This document shows, piece by piece, positions 24,778 to 33,710 of a stretch of 64,000 bases of DNA. Positions within the stretch are counted from its first letter, which is position 1. Every line of letters starts with the position of its first letter. The DNA comes from Prevotella sp. P5-50. GTDB taxonomy: Bacteria > Bacteroidota > Bacteroidia > Bacteroidales > Bacteroidaceae. The stretch covers positions 186,001 through 250,000 of the forward strand of contig NZ_NPJA01000033.1 of NCBI RefSeq assembly GCF_002251295.1, given 5' to 3'. Made by a program: the position numbers and the translations under genes. The notes beneath the pieces were generated by a model. It did not search any database. It was not told the DNA's origin and saw nothing but the letters and a program-made list of their open reading frames with translations.

Positions 24778-26838
24778 TTATGCTTTGAAGGGCAGTCGCC
24801 ACTGGCAATGCAGATAGTCAGAACATCCGTATGCGGTCTTACCTTTGACGATATGACCTTTTCCACAGAGCGGACACGGCTGTCCGATGATGCTGTCATC
24901 GGGAGTTAGCGCCTGTTGCTTCGCTTTGGCCTTGGTGGTTTTGGCTTTGGCAGCCTTGGGTTTTGATGCTGTTTCAGCCTTTGGCGACTTCACCTTTTTC
25001 AGTTCAGCATCTGTCAATACGGTCACACGGCGGTTGGTAGTGTCGTGCATCACCTCATTGACAATGTCAGTCACCTGCTGTTTCAGTTCGTCTATAAACT
25101 GAGTGGCATCATATTTCTGATGTTCTATATCGCGCAGTTTCTTCTCCCAAATGCCCGTAAGTTCCGGACTTTTCAGCAGTTCTTCGTGTATCAGGTCTAT
25201 CAGTTCGATACCCGTAGGCGTAGCCACGAGGCGCTTTCTGTCGCGTTTGATATAGTGTCGCTTGAAGAGTGTCTCGATGATACTGGCACGACTCGACGGT
25301 CTGCCAATGCCATTCTCCTTCATGGCAGCACGGAGTGTTTCGTCTTCAACAAATTTTCCGGCAGTTTCCATGGCACGCAAGAGCGATGCCTCGTTATACC
25401 AGTTGGGTGGTGTAGTCCATTTTTCGGTGAGTGTTGGCTGATGTTCGCCCGTTTCACCTTTGACAAAAGTAGGCAGTGTGCGCTCTTCGTCGTCGGGCTT
25501 TTTCTCTTCATCATCCACCACTTCCTTCTTCGTATCCCTTACCACACGCCATCCCGGATCGAGTATTTCCTTTCCCGTAGCCTTGAAGTCGATGTCATCT
25601 ACCTGTCCGGTGACTGTTGTAGTAGAGAATTTACAGTCGGGCAGGAACACCCCGATGAAGCGTCTGGCTATGAGGTCAAACACCTTTCGTTCTGCGTCAG
25701 AGAGGTTTTGTGGCACCACTCCTGTTGGTATGATGGCATGGTGGTCGGTCACTTTGGAGCTGTCGAACACCCTTTTCGACTTTTTCAACGTCTTTCCGCC
25801 AATGGGTTTGATAAAATCGGTGTATGGTGCCACACCGGCGAACTGTGTCTGATAGAGTCCGTTGAGCGTAGCAGGACACTTGGGATAGATATCGTCTGAC
25901 AGATACTGCGTATCTACACGCGGGTAAGTGGTGTATTTCCGCTCGTAGAGTGCCTGTATGAGATTGAGCGTCATCTCGGCAGAGAATCCGAATTTTCTAT
26001 TGCAATCCACCTGCAACGAAGTGAGGTCGTAGAGTTGGGGTGGCTGTTCGGTACCGTTTTTCTTCTGCACACTGGTCACCGTGAAGGTTTTTCCTTCGAT
26101 GGTAGAGAATGCCTGTTTGCCCTCTTCCTCATTGGTAAACTTTCCCTTGGTAGCCGTGAAAGTGGTGTCGCGATAGATGGTGGCGAGCACCCAATAGGGT
26201 TCTGGTTTGAAGTTTTCTATTTCCTTTTGTCGGTTCACAATGAGTGCCAGCGTCGGAGTCTGTACGCGTCCGATGGAGAGCACCTGTCTGTTTTGACCGT
26301 ATTTCAAGGTGTAGAGTCTCGTGGCATTCATTCCCAACAGCCAGTCGCCTATAGCTCTCGACAGTCCAGCCATATAGAGAGGCTGATAGTCTGCTTGGTC
26401 TTTCAGATTGGCAAATCCCTCTCTGATGGCATCATCGGTCATCGACGATATCCACAATCTGCTGACCGGACAGGTAGCACCGGCCTTCTGCATCACCCAT
26501 CGCTGTATCAGTTCTCCCTCTTGTCCGGCATCACCGCAGTTGACGATGCGTTCGGCTTGCTTCATCAGTTTCTCGATAACGGCAAATTGACGCTTGATAC
26601 TGTCCTGTTCTATCAGTTTGATACCGAAGCGTGGCGGTATCATGGGCAGTGATGAGAGATTCCATGACTTCCACATGGACGTATAGTCGTTGGGTTCTTT
26701 CAACGTACAGAGGTGACCATAGGTCCATGTCACCTGGTATCCGTTGCCTTCTATATATCCGTCATGGGTTGTGTTGGCACCTATGATGCGTGCGATGTCG
26801 CGTGCAACACTGGGTTTCTCTGCTATACAGACTATCAT
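24778..26838 (-). CDS. topB: DNA topoisomerase III
   Basis: A 686-residue type IA topoisomerase. The TOPRIM domain starts at the N-terminus (IVCIAEKPSVARDIARIIGA; acidic GDAGQEGELI near 105). The active-site Tyr is in ALYERKYTTYPRVDTQYL near 310, and the family motif ENGIGRPSSRASIIETLFKR follows near 505. The C-terminus has a Lys/Ala-rich linker (KAETASKPKAAKAKTTKAKAK) and one CPLC...CSDYLHC zinc finger. It relaxes and decatenates DNA and may act on mobile-element intermediates. Length is typical. A beta-barrel gene lies 22 bp upstream and the PorE-like gene 9 bp downstream. Confidence 0.95.
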   Translation of the reverse strand: MIVCIAEKPSVARDIARIIGANTTHDGYIEGNGYQVTWTYGHLCTLKEPNDYTSMWKSWNLSSLPMIPPRFGIKLIEQDSIKRQFAVIEKLMKQAERIVNCGDAGQEGELIQRWVMQKAGATCPVSRLWISSMTDDAIREGFANLKDQADYQPLYMAGLSRAIGDWLLGMNATRLYTLKYGQNRQVLSIGRVQTPTLALIVNRQKEIENFKPEPYWVLATIYRDTTFTATKGKFTNEEEGKQAFSTIEGKTFTVTSVQKKNGTEQPPQLYDLTSLQVDCNRKFGFSAEMTLNLIQALYERKYTTYPRVDTQYLSDDIYPKCPATLNGLYQTQFAGVAPYTDFIKPIGGKTLKKSKRVFDSSKVTDHHAIIPTGVVPQNLSDAERKVFDLIARRFIGVFLPDCKFSTTTVTGQVDDIDFKATGKEILDPGWRVVRDTKKEVVDDEEKKPDDEERTLPTFVKGETGEHQPTLTEKWTTPPNWYNEASLLRAMETAGKFVEDETLRAAMKENGIGRPSSRASIIETLFKRHYIKRDRKRLVATPTGIELIDLIHEELLKSPELTGIWEKKLRDIEHQKYDATQFIDELKQQVTDIVNEVMHDTTNRRVTVLTDAELKKVKSPKAETASKPKAAKAKTTKAKAKQQALTPDDSIIGQPCPLCGKGHIVKGKTAYGCSDYLHCQWRLPFKA

Positions 26839-26860
26839 GCTGTCGTTGTTGTTTTCTACA

Positions 26861-27490
26861 TTAATAATAATATGGGCGATGGCCTGTTTCGAGCGATACC
26901 TGTATCCATGTCGATGGATTGAAGTGGTAGCGAACGGCTGCCCCTATTCTATCGCCGAGTTCATGGTCATAGACGGGCACAGGAATCTTATTGCCCATCA
27001 AGGTTTTCTGTCCGTAGAGGAATCCTTCCCAACGTTGTGAGAAACGATAATCGAGCACGGCATTGAATCCTGCCTGATGGAGATTATAGCCTGCCCAATC
27101 GGCATTATGGAAGTAGCCACCTACGGCGAGCGACAGTTTCTCGGTCACTGGCAGTGCATACATGCCGCTGACCTGCTGGCTGAAGCCTGCACCTTTCCAT
27201 CCTTTGCCAAACGAAGTAAAGACGCTTGCACCGAGCATGAGGTTCATGCCCTTATGCAGTTTCCAGTTGTCCATCCCGACATAGCCCACAGGCCAATGAC
27301 TCACAGCGGGCTGCATCTGTCCGTAAGCGTTGAGTTCAGGCAGATGTAGCGTAGAATCGGGCAATGCTCTTTGGTCCTCTTGCGCCATGATGGGCGGTGT
27401 AACAGCCAGCATCAGCAGCATCACCGTCATAGCCATCATGTGCCACATCTGATGTATTGGGCGATTGTATTTTGTTGATTGAATCTTCAT
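26861..27490 (-). CDS. Secreted beta-rich (outer-membrane barrel-like) protein
   Basis: A 209-residue protein with an unusually long signal region (about residues 1-36; hydrophobic core MAMTVMLLMLAVTPPIMAQ), a 30-residue linker, and repeated amphipathic strands (MNLMLGASVFTSFGKGW, FSQQVSGMYALPVTEKLSLAVGGYF, FNAVLDYRFSQRWEGFLYGQ, IGAAVRYHFNPSTWIQVSLE). I do not recognise a named family. It ends in HRPYYY, with a terminal aromatic as expected for barrels. It is the first gene of a minus-strand run with topB and the PorE-like gene, an unusual mixture of envelope and DNA functions. Confidence 0.7.
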   Translation of the reverse strand: MKIQSTKYNRPIHQMWHMMAMTVMLLMLAVTPPIMAQEDQRALPDSTLHLPELNAYGQMQPAVSHWPVGYVGMDNWKLHKGMNLMLGASVFTSFGKGWKGAGFSQQVSGMYALPVTEKLSLAVGGYFHNADWAGYNLHQAGFNAVLDYRFSQRWEGFLYGQKTLMGNKIPVPVYDHELGDRIGAAVRYHFNPSTWIQVSLETGHRPYYY

Positions 27491-27916
27491 CAGGTTTTTG
27501 TTTTATCTCTACGAAACACTATTGTTTCAAAGTGCGAAGTTACGATTTCTTATGGAGACCACCAAACATTTCTCTCTTTCTTTATGCTTTTTTCAGAAAC
27601 GCCCTATCCTGATCTTTCGATATGACATGGGTTCCACTGCAGATAATTGCCAGCCTGTCAGTCTGTCTTTGTCCATAATCGTCCGGCTGTGTTTACCATT
27701 GTCCGCTTGTGGCCATTAAGGTCTGTCTTTGTCCGGCTCTGTCAGCTCTAAAACCGCTATTATCTGTGATTTATTTCGTTTTGCAAACTCTACCCATCAA
27801 AACGACTATTTTCTTTATTAAAAAATGCTATTTTTTTCATCTGTGAAATACAAGTTATTCGATTTTTTCATAAATTTACGGCGTAAAAAATATGTTTAAC
27901 TTAAAACCCTACTATT
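27491..27916. other. Intergenic region between divergent genes
   Basis: 426 bp without a supported gene. It contains two identical 14-bp copies of GTCTGTCTTTGTCC at 27661-27674 and 27721-27734, exactly 60 bp apart, within a pyrimidine-rich stretch with several further GTCC/GTCT motifs. The right half (27780-27900) is AT-rich and presumably holds the ald promoter; I see no clean TAnnTTTG there (TAAATTTA at 27871 is the closest). Confidence 0.5.
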
Positions 27917-29023
27917 ATGAAAATCGGTATTCCTAAAGAAATCAAGAACAACGAGAGCAGAGTTGGCATGACACCCGCCGGAGTAGCAGAACTTATTCGC
28001 CATGGGCACCAAGTGTTTGTACAACACACAGCAGGCATCAACAGCGGGTTCAGTGATGAAAAATATGAAACTGTGGGGGCTAAAATTCTCCCCGACATAG
28101 CGTCTGTCTATAACGAGGCAGAGATGATTATCAAGGTGAAAGAACCTATAGAACAGGAATACAAGTTGATTAAACAGGACCAACTCGTTTTCACATACTT
28201 TCATTTTGCATGCGACAGACAACTTACCGAGGCTATGATAAAAACCGGAGCGGTCTGTCTGGCTTACGAAACAGTGGAAACTGACGACCATAAACTGCCG
28301 TTGCTCATCCCTATGAGCGAAGTGGCTGGTCGTATGGCTACACTCAACGGTGCCTATTATCTGCAAAAAAACAAAGGCGGAAAGGGTAAACTCATCAGTG
28401 GTGTGCCCGGTGTTGACCGCGTCAAGGTGCTGATATTAGGTGGTGGAACCGTTGGTGAAGCTGCAGCACGAATGGCTTGCGGACTCGGAGCTGACGTATG
28501 GATTACAGATATCTCGCTGCCACGCCTTCGCCAACTCGAAATGGAACTGCCGGTAAATGCGCACACCCTATACTCTACTGCACACAATATCAAGATGATG
28601 CTGCCCGACATTGATATCGTTGTTGGCAGCGTATTGATTCCGGGCGACAAAGCGCCCCACCTCATCACCAGAGAAATGCTGAAGATGATGCAGCCGGGTA
28701 CCGTACTTGTAGATGTTGCTATTGATCAGGGCGGTTGCTTCGAAACGTCGCATCCCACTACCCACTCCGATCCTGTATATATTGTGGATGATATTGTTCA
28801 CTATGCTGTTGCCAACATTCCAGGTTCTGTGCCCAATACTTCTACAATGGCGCTTACCAATGCCACACTGAGTTATGCCCTTGCCCTGGCAGACAAAGGA
28901 TGGCGGAAGGCTTGCAAAGACGACCCTGCACTCTACAAAGGGCTCAATGTGGTTAATGGCAAAGTGACCTACCATGCTGTGGCAGATGTATTCGATTTGC
29001 CATACGAGCCTATTTCACTTTAA
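27917..29023 (+). CDS. ald: Alanine dehydrogenase
   Basis: A 368-residue NAD-dependent enzyme interconverting L-alanine and pyruvate plus ammonia. The N-terminus MKIGIPKEIKNNESRVGMTPAGV carries the substrate-binding Arg, and KVKEPIEQEYKLI contains the catalytic Lys near residue 74. The Rossmann fold LILGGGTVGEAAARMACGLGADVWITD starts near 172, and VDVAIDQGGCFETSHPTTH near 270 is the nucleotide/substrate closure loop. Length matches the family (about 370). It is monocistronic: the upstream gene is divergent, and a palindromic repeat array begins 20 bp after the stop. In anaerobic Bacteroidales it may assimilate ammonia or dispose of reductant. Confidence 0.97.
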   Translation: MKIGIPKEIKNNESRVGMTPAGVAELIRHGHQVFVQHTAGINSGFSDEKYETVGAKILPDIASVYNEAEMIIKVKEPIEQEYKLIKQDQLVFTYFHFACDRQLTEAMIKTGAVCLAYETVETDDHKLPLLIPMSEVAGRMATLNGAYYLQKNKGGKGKLISGVPGVDRVKVLILGGGTVGEAAARMACGLGADVWITDISLPRLRQLEMELPVNAHTLYSTAHNIKMMLPDIDIVVGSVLIPGDKAPHLITREMLKMMQPGTVLVDVAIDQGGCFETSHPTTHSDPVYIVDDIVHYAVANIPGSVPNTSTMALTNATLSYALALADKGWRKACKDDPALYKGLNVVNGKVTYHAVADVFDLPYEPISL

Positions 29024-29043
29024 ATCAACGAATAGTTGATGAC

Positions 29044-29158
29044 TGAGCAAATTCAATGAATTTGCTCAGTAAACTCAATGAAATTGCTGACCAAATTCAA
29101 TGTATTTGCTGAGGAAATTCAATGAAATTGCTGAGAAGATACGATGAAATTGGTCAGC
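29044..29158. repeat. 22-bp tandem repeat array beginning with a perfect palindrome
   Basis: Five consecutive 22-bp units start at 29049, 29071, 29093, 29115 and 29137, each of the form AAATTCAATGAAATTGCTGA with substitutions. Each unit is a near-palindrome around AATTCAATGAATT. The first, with 5 flanking bases, forms a perfect 25-bp palindrome (29044-29068; arm TGAGCAAATTCA). Units 3 and 4 differ at two positions, unit 5 at several. The first palindrome could act as the ald transcript end; the rest has no known role. Confidence 0.85.
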
Positions 29159-29316
29159 AAAACAATTTGATTTGCCTACAAATAGATATTTCACACCATG
29201 CTTACTGGCGTCTGTTTTCACACCTATCACAGTTGTACTGAATGGCTTCAAACGTCATTTGCTCCTTTTCATATCTACTTGACAACAGTATAGGAGTCAG
29301 CTTATAACAAACAAAA

Positions 29317-29354
29317 GACATGCCGCACGGCTTCTGAAAACCATACGGCATGTC
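29317..29354 (-). terminator. Terminator of the fructokinase operon
   Basis: GACATGCCG (29317-29325) pairs with CGGCATGTC (29346-29354), extended inward with G-U pairs. On the minus strand the stem is followed by TTTTGTTTGTT. It lies 18 bp after the fructokinase stop codon. The interval 29159-29316 holds nothing else that I recognise. Confidence 0.8.
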
Positions 29355-29371
29355 ATAACTATGTTTGTGTG

Positions 29372-30259
29372 TTATCCTAAAAGTTCTTGGGGTATTTCCG
29401 GCATAGCACCTTGTTGGGTGCAGACATAAGCACTCACTTCAACAGCACGCTTATGGGCTTCGGGCACACTCATGCCCTTGAGAATACATGCACAGAACGT
29501 GCCTGTAAACGAGTCGCCAGCACCAACAGTATCAGCGACCTCCACCTTTGGAGTTTCTTGGAAAGACAGATTGCCAGGAGTAAACACATAACTGCCGTTC
29601 ACGCCACACGTCAATACCAACATATCGAGATCGTATTTGCCGAGTATCAACCAGCATTTGTTTTCGATATCAAGACCGGGATAACCAAACATGCGACCTA
29701 TTGTGACAAGTTCTTCATCGTTGATCTTCAAAATATTGCAACGCTTCAAACTCTCACAAATCACCTCTTTCGAATAGAAATTCTGACGGAGATTGATATC
29801 AAAAATCTTCAAGCAATCCATTGGAGTATAGTCAAGAAAGCGGTAAATGGTATCGCGACTGACCGTATTGCGCTGTGCCAACGATCCCCAACAAACGGCA
29901 CCACAACCTATTGCCACCTCACGAATGTCGTGGGTAAAGGGAATATTGTCCCATGCCACATTTTGCTTGATGTCATAAGTGGGGACGCCGTCCTTGTCAA
30001 GTTCCACCTGTACCGTACCTGTGGGATAATCTACCACAGGCAATACATGTTTGAGCTGTTTCTCATCCAACAAGCGGAGAGCCTGAGTGCCTAAAACATC
30101 GTTGCCAATAGCACTAACGGCTACCGATGGCAAGCCATGCTGACCAGCATGATAAGCAAAGTTGGCAGGAGCACCGCCCAATTGTGATCCGGTAGGAAGC
30201 ACATCGAAAAGGATTTCACCCAATCCTACACAGTATTTTTTCTTCAAATTAGTATTCAT
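29372..30259 (-). CDS. PfkB-family sugar kinase, probable fructokinase
   Basis: A 295-residue ribokinase-fold kinase. The N-terminal strand and substrate loop LGEILFDVLPTGSQLGGAPANFAYHAGQHG resemble fructokinases, and the C-terminal ATP/anion-hole signature VEVADTVGAGDSFTGTFCACIL contains the catalytic Asp (about residue 248). Its place downstream of a GH32 hydrolase and a sugar importer supports phosphorylation of fructose released from sucrose or fructans (BT1757-like in Bacteroides, from memory). It is 36 bp downstream of the importer and ends at a strong terminator. Other PfkB substrates are possible but less likely in this context. Confidence 0.92.
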   Translation of the reverse strand: MNTNLKKKYCVGLGEILFDVLPTGSQLGGAPANFAYHAGQHGLPSVAVSAIGNDVLGTQALRLLDEKQLKHVLPVVDYPTGTVQVELDKDGVPTYDIKQNVAWDNIPFTHDIREVAIGCGAVCWGSLAQRNTVSRDTIYRFLDYTPMDCLKIFDINLRQNFYSKEVICESLKRCNILKINDEELVTIGRMFGYPGLDIENKCWLILGKYDLDMLVLTCGVNGSYVFTPGNLSFQETPKVEVADTVGAGDSFTGTFCACILKGMSVPEAHKRAVEVSAYVCTQQGAMPEIPQELLG

Positions 30260-30295
30260 AATTTATGTTCTATTGTTTAAAGTTCAACAAAGCTA

Positions 30296-31453
30296 TTACA
30301 TTTCCACCTTATTGATATAAGAGAACAGATAGATAACACCCACTGCCATGACAGCAACGGCACCCACCTGACCTACGGCATCGCTGGCAAAACCCATGAT
30401 GAGTGGGAATACAGTACCGCCGAAAAGGCCCATAATCATCAAACCGCTCACTTCGTTTTTCTTCTCTGGAACTGACAAAAGGGCCTGGGAGAATACGATG
30501 GAGAAGACATTGGAGTTGCCATAACCTACCAAAGCGATAGCGATATAAAGGATGATTTTGCTCTCGCCGACGAACAAGCCTATCATGCTCAGCGCCATCA
30601 TCACGATGCTAATGGCGAAAAACAAACGTGGTTTCAATATGCGAAGGAAGAATGAACCGGTGAAACAACCAATGGTGCGGAAAATGAAATAAAGGCTGGT
30701 GGCAATGGCTGCTTCATTCAATGTCCATTGCAGACGCTCTATCAGAATCTTTGGTGCGGTGGTATTGGTGCCCACATCGATGCCCACATGACACATGATG
30801 GCGATGAACGACAGCAGAACAATGGGTTTGCCCAACAATCGAAAACATTCACCAAAACCAGAAACTCCACCATTCATCTCTTCTTCCTCAATAGGTGTTC
30901 CTGCCAAAAATACCGTGGCAGCAATGCCGATGACGAGATAAATGGGGAAGAGCACACGCCAACCTAAACCGAATGTGGGGATGGTGGCAATGGCACCCCA
31001 CATGGCAATGTATGGGGCAAGGAATGACGCAATGGCTTTGACAAACTGGCCAAAAGTCAGAGTGGATGCCAGATGTTTGCCGGTGGCAACCACCGAAACC
31101 AATGGGTTGAGCGATGTTTGCATCAGTGCATTACCAATGCCCAACAGCGAAAACGATACCAACATCAGTTCGAACGATTCGCCAAGGATAGGCAACAGTA
31201 GCGACACAGCAGTCACGATGAGCGACAACAGCACAGTGCGCTTGCGTCCAATCTTATTCATCAACATGCCTGTAGGCACGGAGAATATTAGAAACCAGAA
31301 GAATACCAGCGATGGGAACAGATTGGCTGTTGCATCATTGAGGTTGAGATCTTCCTTTACGTAGTTGGAGGCAATACCTACCAAATCTACAAATCCCATG
31401 GCGAAGAAACAGAGCATCACCGGGATAAGGGTCAACTTAGATGATTTATTCAT
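30296..31453 (-). CDS. MFS sugar importer (FucP/GlcP-like), probably fructose/oligosaccharide
   Basis: A 385-residue inner-membrane protein with about twelve helices in two bundles. Features are MLCFFAMGFVDLVGIASNYV at the start, LMNKIGRKRTVLL in the helix 2-3 loop (the MFS signature), a central loop with GTPIEEEEMNGG, and SVFSIVFSQALLSVPEKKNE in the second half. The sequence resembles sugar:proton symporters of the FucP/FHS type. Gene order kinase-importer-hydrolase is the usual fructan locus of Bacteroidales. An intercistronic hairpin (31469-31502) lies between it and GH32. Confidence 0.9.
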   Translation of the reverse strand: MNKSSKLTLIPVMLCFFAMGFVDLVGIASNYVKEDLNLNDATANLFPSLVFFWFLIFSVPTGMLMNKIGRKRTVLLSLIVTAVSLLLPILGESFELMLVSFSLLGIGNALMQTSLNPLVSVVATGKHLASTLTFGQFVKAIASFLAPYIAMWGAIATIPTFGLGWRVLFPIYLVIGIAATVFLAGTPIEEEEMNGGVSGFGECFRLLGKPIVLLSFIAIMCHVGIDVGTNTTAPKILIERLQWTLNEAAIATSLYFIFRTIGCFTGSFFLRILKPRLFFAISIVMMALSMIGLFVGESKIILYIAIALVGYGNSNVFSIVFSQALLSVPEKKNEVSGLMIMGLFGGTVFPLIMGFASDAVGQVGAVAVMAVGVIYLFSYINKVEM

Positions 31454-31468
31454 TGTTTATTTTTCTAT

Positions 31469-31502
31469 AGCAATGGTCTGCCAGTTAGGGAAGACCATTG
31501 CT
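31469..31502 (-). promoter_or_regulatory. Intercistronic hairpin between GH32 and the MFS gene
   Basis: A perfect 11-bp stem (AGCAATGGTCT, 31469-31479, with AGACCATTGCT, 31492-31502). On the minus strand it is followed by ATAGAAAAA rather than a U-tract, so it is a poor terminator there and could instead mark an RNA-processing or stability site that reduces downstream expression relative to GH32. Confidence 0.6.
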
Positions 31503-31528
31503 TTTTGATGTTTATAGTGCTACAATCA

Positions 31529-33424
31529 TTATAATGCAATCTTGTGGAGCTTTACATTCTTGTATTCTGCCTTACCGCCTTTGCTATAGAGTTTCACATT
31601 CTCGTATGGTTCAACAGGGAACACAAGGTTGGTCATGGCAATGCGACCGCCATCTACAAAAAGTTCGATAGATGACTTATCTACGAAGATATCAACATGA
31701 TAAGTGGTCTTGCCATCCTCGCATAGCGTCAGTGGTGCCCATGTGGCAAGGGAGAAATCGTTCTTATAGTTGATAGAATTGGTGATGCGGGCTGGTTGTT
31801 TGCCTTCTGCAACAAGTTGCTTGTCCCATGCTAATTCGATATCATGGGGACTTGCCTGCTTGCCAAAGTCGGTCAAGCCACTCTCGGTTCGATCCATCAC
31901 TACCTTGCCCTGCTTCATATCGAAATAGATCAGGGTACGCTCACGTTTGTTATTTGAGATCTCAATACCTGCAATACCGTTGGCATCAGGAGTAACATCA
32001 GCCTCAATCTCGAAGGCGCCTTCCATATTGGCAACAGCACTCTTCAATTCTTTGGCATCTGCTACAGTAGCATCAGCGATATCCTTAGTATCCTTTCTCA
32101 AGGCATAAACCTCAGGGGCAACATCTTCTGAAACATAGTATTTGCCGTTCTTCTCATAGAGTTTCAACTCTCTTGGCAAACCGTTGGCACCACGATTCTG
32201 CTTGAACGGAGTGAGATTGGCATACTGCCAGTTGCTCATCCAGGTCATCGCCAATACTCTATCACCCGTGTTTGAGAAGGTAACAGTTGCATAATGATCC
32301 TTACCCCAATCGAGCCATTTTACATCGTTAGCATCGGGACAAATAAAGTTTTTACCATCGAAATCGCCAACAAAATACTCAGTAGCACTACCGCCAAACC
32401 AGCAACCGGGGTTGATATTCATAATCATCACCCATTTCTTGTTCTTCTTATCGCCATTGACAGGCAACTGGAAGAAGTCGGGACACTCATACTGACAAGG
32501 TTGCTGACCCATACTTTTGCCGAAGGCCCTGACGTAATCCCACTTCTTGAGATTCTTTGATTTATAGAAACGCGTCTCTTTATCGGCAGAAACGATCATG
32601 TACCAACACTTTCCTTTCTCATACCAGAACACTTTCGGATCACGGAAATCCTTCAAGCCATCGAATGGTGTCAACACAGGATTGCCTTCATACTTGGTGA
32701 AAGTACGACCGTTGTCGGTGCTGTATGCCATGCACTGAATCTGACCGTTTTTATCACTTGCTGAAGTATAAAGCGCTATGATGGCATCCTTGCCATAGCC
32801 TGCGGTATTGCGCTTGTCAACGACAGAACTTCCTGAGAAAATATGGCCCATATTGTCGCGGGCGATAGCTGGGGCGAGATGTTCCCAATGTACGAGATCT
32901 TTGCTGACTGCGTGTCCCCAGTGCATATTGCCCCACTTGCTTCCATAGGGGTTATACTGGAAGTAGAGATGATATTCACCGTCTTTATAGACCATGCCGT
33001 TGGGGTCGTTCATCCAGCCATAGAGCGGAGTGAAATGATAAGAAGGACGATAGTAATCGGTGTTGGTGGTATCGAATGTATCGTTGAGTTTCATCAGATT
33101 GACAGCCAAAGCATCTTTCTTCAAACCAAGAATCTTAACCGTTGCAGTTTTTCCCTTACCCAAGGCGAATGGCACGTAATAGTCAGCACCGTTCTGTGCC
33201 AGGCGCACATCCATCCAAGTATCATCCTTGCTACCTGTATCGAGTAACACTTGTGCTTCATCCTTTTCTTCCTGGACGGGGAGCAGCAGATACTTAGTGG
33301 GGTTTTCAACCTTGATGACAGTGGTGTCACCTTTATGTTCGATACTCATTTTCTGTGCGAAAGCAGAAGAAGCAGATGCCATCAGTAGCAGGCAAGATGC
33401 TTTGATGAAATTGTTTGTTCTCAT
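31529..33424 (-). CDS. Secreted GH32 beta-fructosidase (levanase/inulinase/invertase type) with DUF4980 domain
   Basis: A 631-residue glycoside hydrolase. The signal peptide (ASCLLLMASASSAFAQ) is followed by an N-terminal beta domain of about 100 residues (DUF4980 type), then the five-bladed propeller with the three catalytic motifs: GWMNDPNG (nucleophile Asp, about 137), FRDPKVFW (transition-state Asp, about 263), and YECPDFF (acid/base Glu, about 314). A C-terminal beta-sandwich ends with DIFVDKSSIELFVDGG, typical of GH32. It should release fructose from sucrose, inulin or levan outside the inner membrane. No lipoprotein Cys follows the signal peptide, so a periplasmic or exported protein is likely. 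Confidence 0.95.
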   Translation of the reverse strand: MRTNNFIKASCLLLMASASSAFAQKMSIEHKGDTTVIKVENPTKYLLLPVQEEKDEAQVLLDTGSKDDTWMDVRLAQNGADYYVPFALGKGKTATVKILGLKKDALAVNLMKLNDTFDTTNTDYYRPSYHFTPLYGWMNDPNGMVYKDGEYHLYFQYNPYGSKWGNMHWGHAVSKDLVHWEHLAPAIARDNMGHIFSGSSVVDKRNTAGYGKDAIIALYTSASDKNGQIQCMAYSTDNGRTFTKYEGNPVLTPFDGLKDFRDPKVFWYEKGKCWYMIVSADKETRFYKSKNLKKWDYVRAFGKSMGQQPCQYECPDFFQLPVNGDKKNKKWVMIMNINPGCWFGGSATEYFVGDFDGKNFICPDANDVKWLDWGKDHYATVTFSNTGDRVLAMTWMSNWQYANLTPFKQNRGANGLPRELKLYEKNGKYYVSEDVAPEVYALRKDTKDIADATVADAKELKSAVANMEGAFEIEADVTPDANGIAGIEISNNKRERTLIYFDMKQGKVVMDRTESGLTDFGKQASPHDIELAWDKQLVAEGKQPARITNSINYKNDFSLATWAPLTLCEDGKTTYHVDIFVDKSSIELFVDGGRIAMTNLVFPVEPYENVKLYSKGGKAEYKNVKLHKIAL

Positions 33425-33710
33425 TGTGTTAGTATTTTAGGATTGTACTATATAAACGTTGGATTTCTGTTTTTCTTGTGTTATCAACAGTTCTGTATAT
33501 GTAACATCCCGAATCAGTCACCCGTATGAAAGGTGTATTATATATGAATATTCTTTTATTTGTGTTTATGCATTACAACCATATCCTGTTTAACGTAATT
33601 GATATCAATATCTGTGTTATCCTGAATCTGTGTTATCCTAATTAGGGCCTGACAACTAATGGGGTGATACTATACAGAGGCTGTCGATAATGTTATAAAG
33701 ATTGAAGCGA

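Noticed and set aside
29049..29158. CRISPR-like repeat after ald
   Set aside because: Repeats abut with no spacers and diverge gradually.
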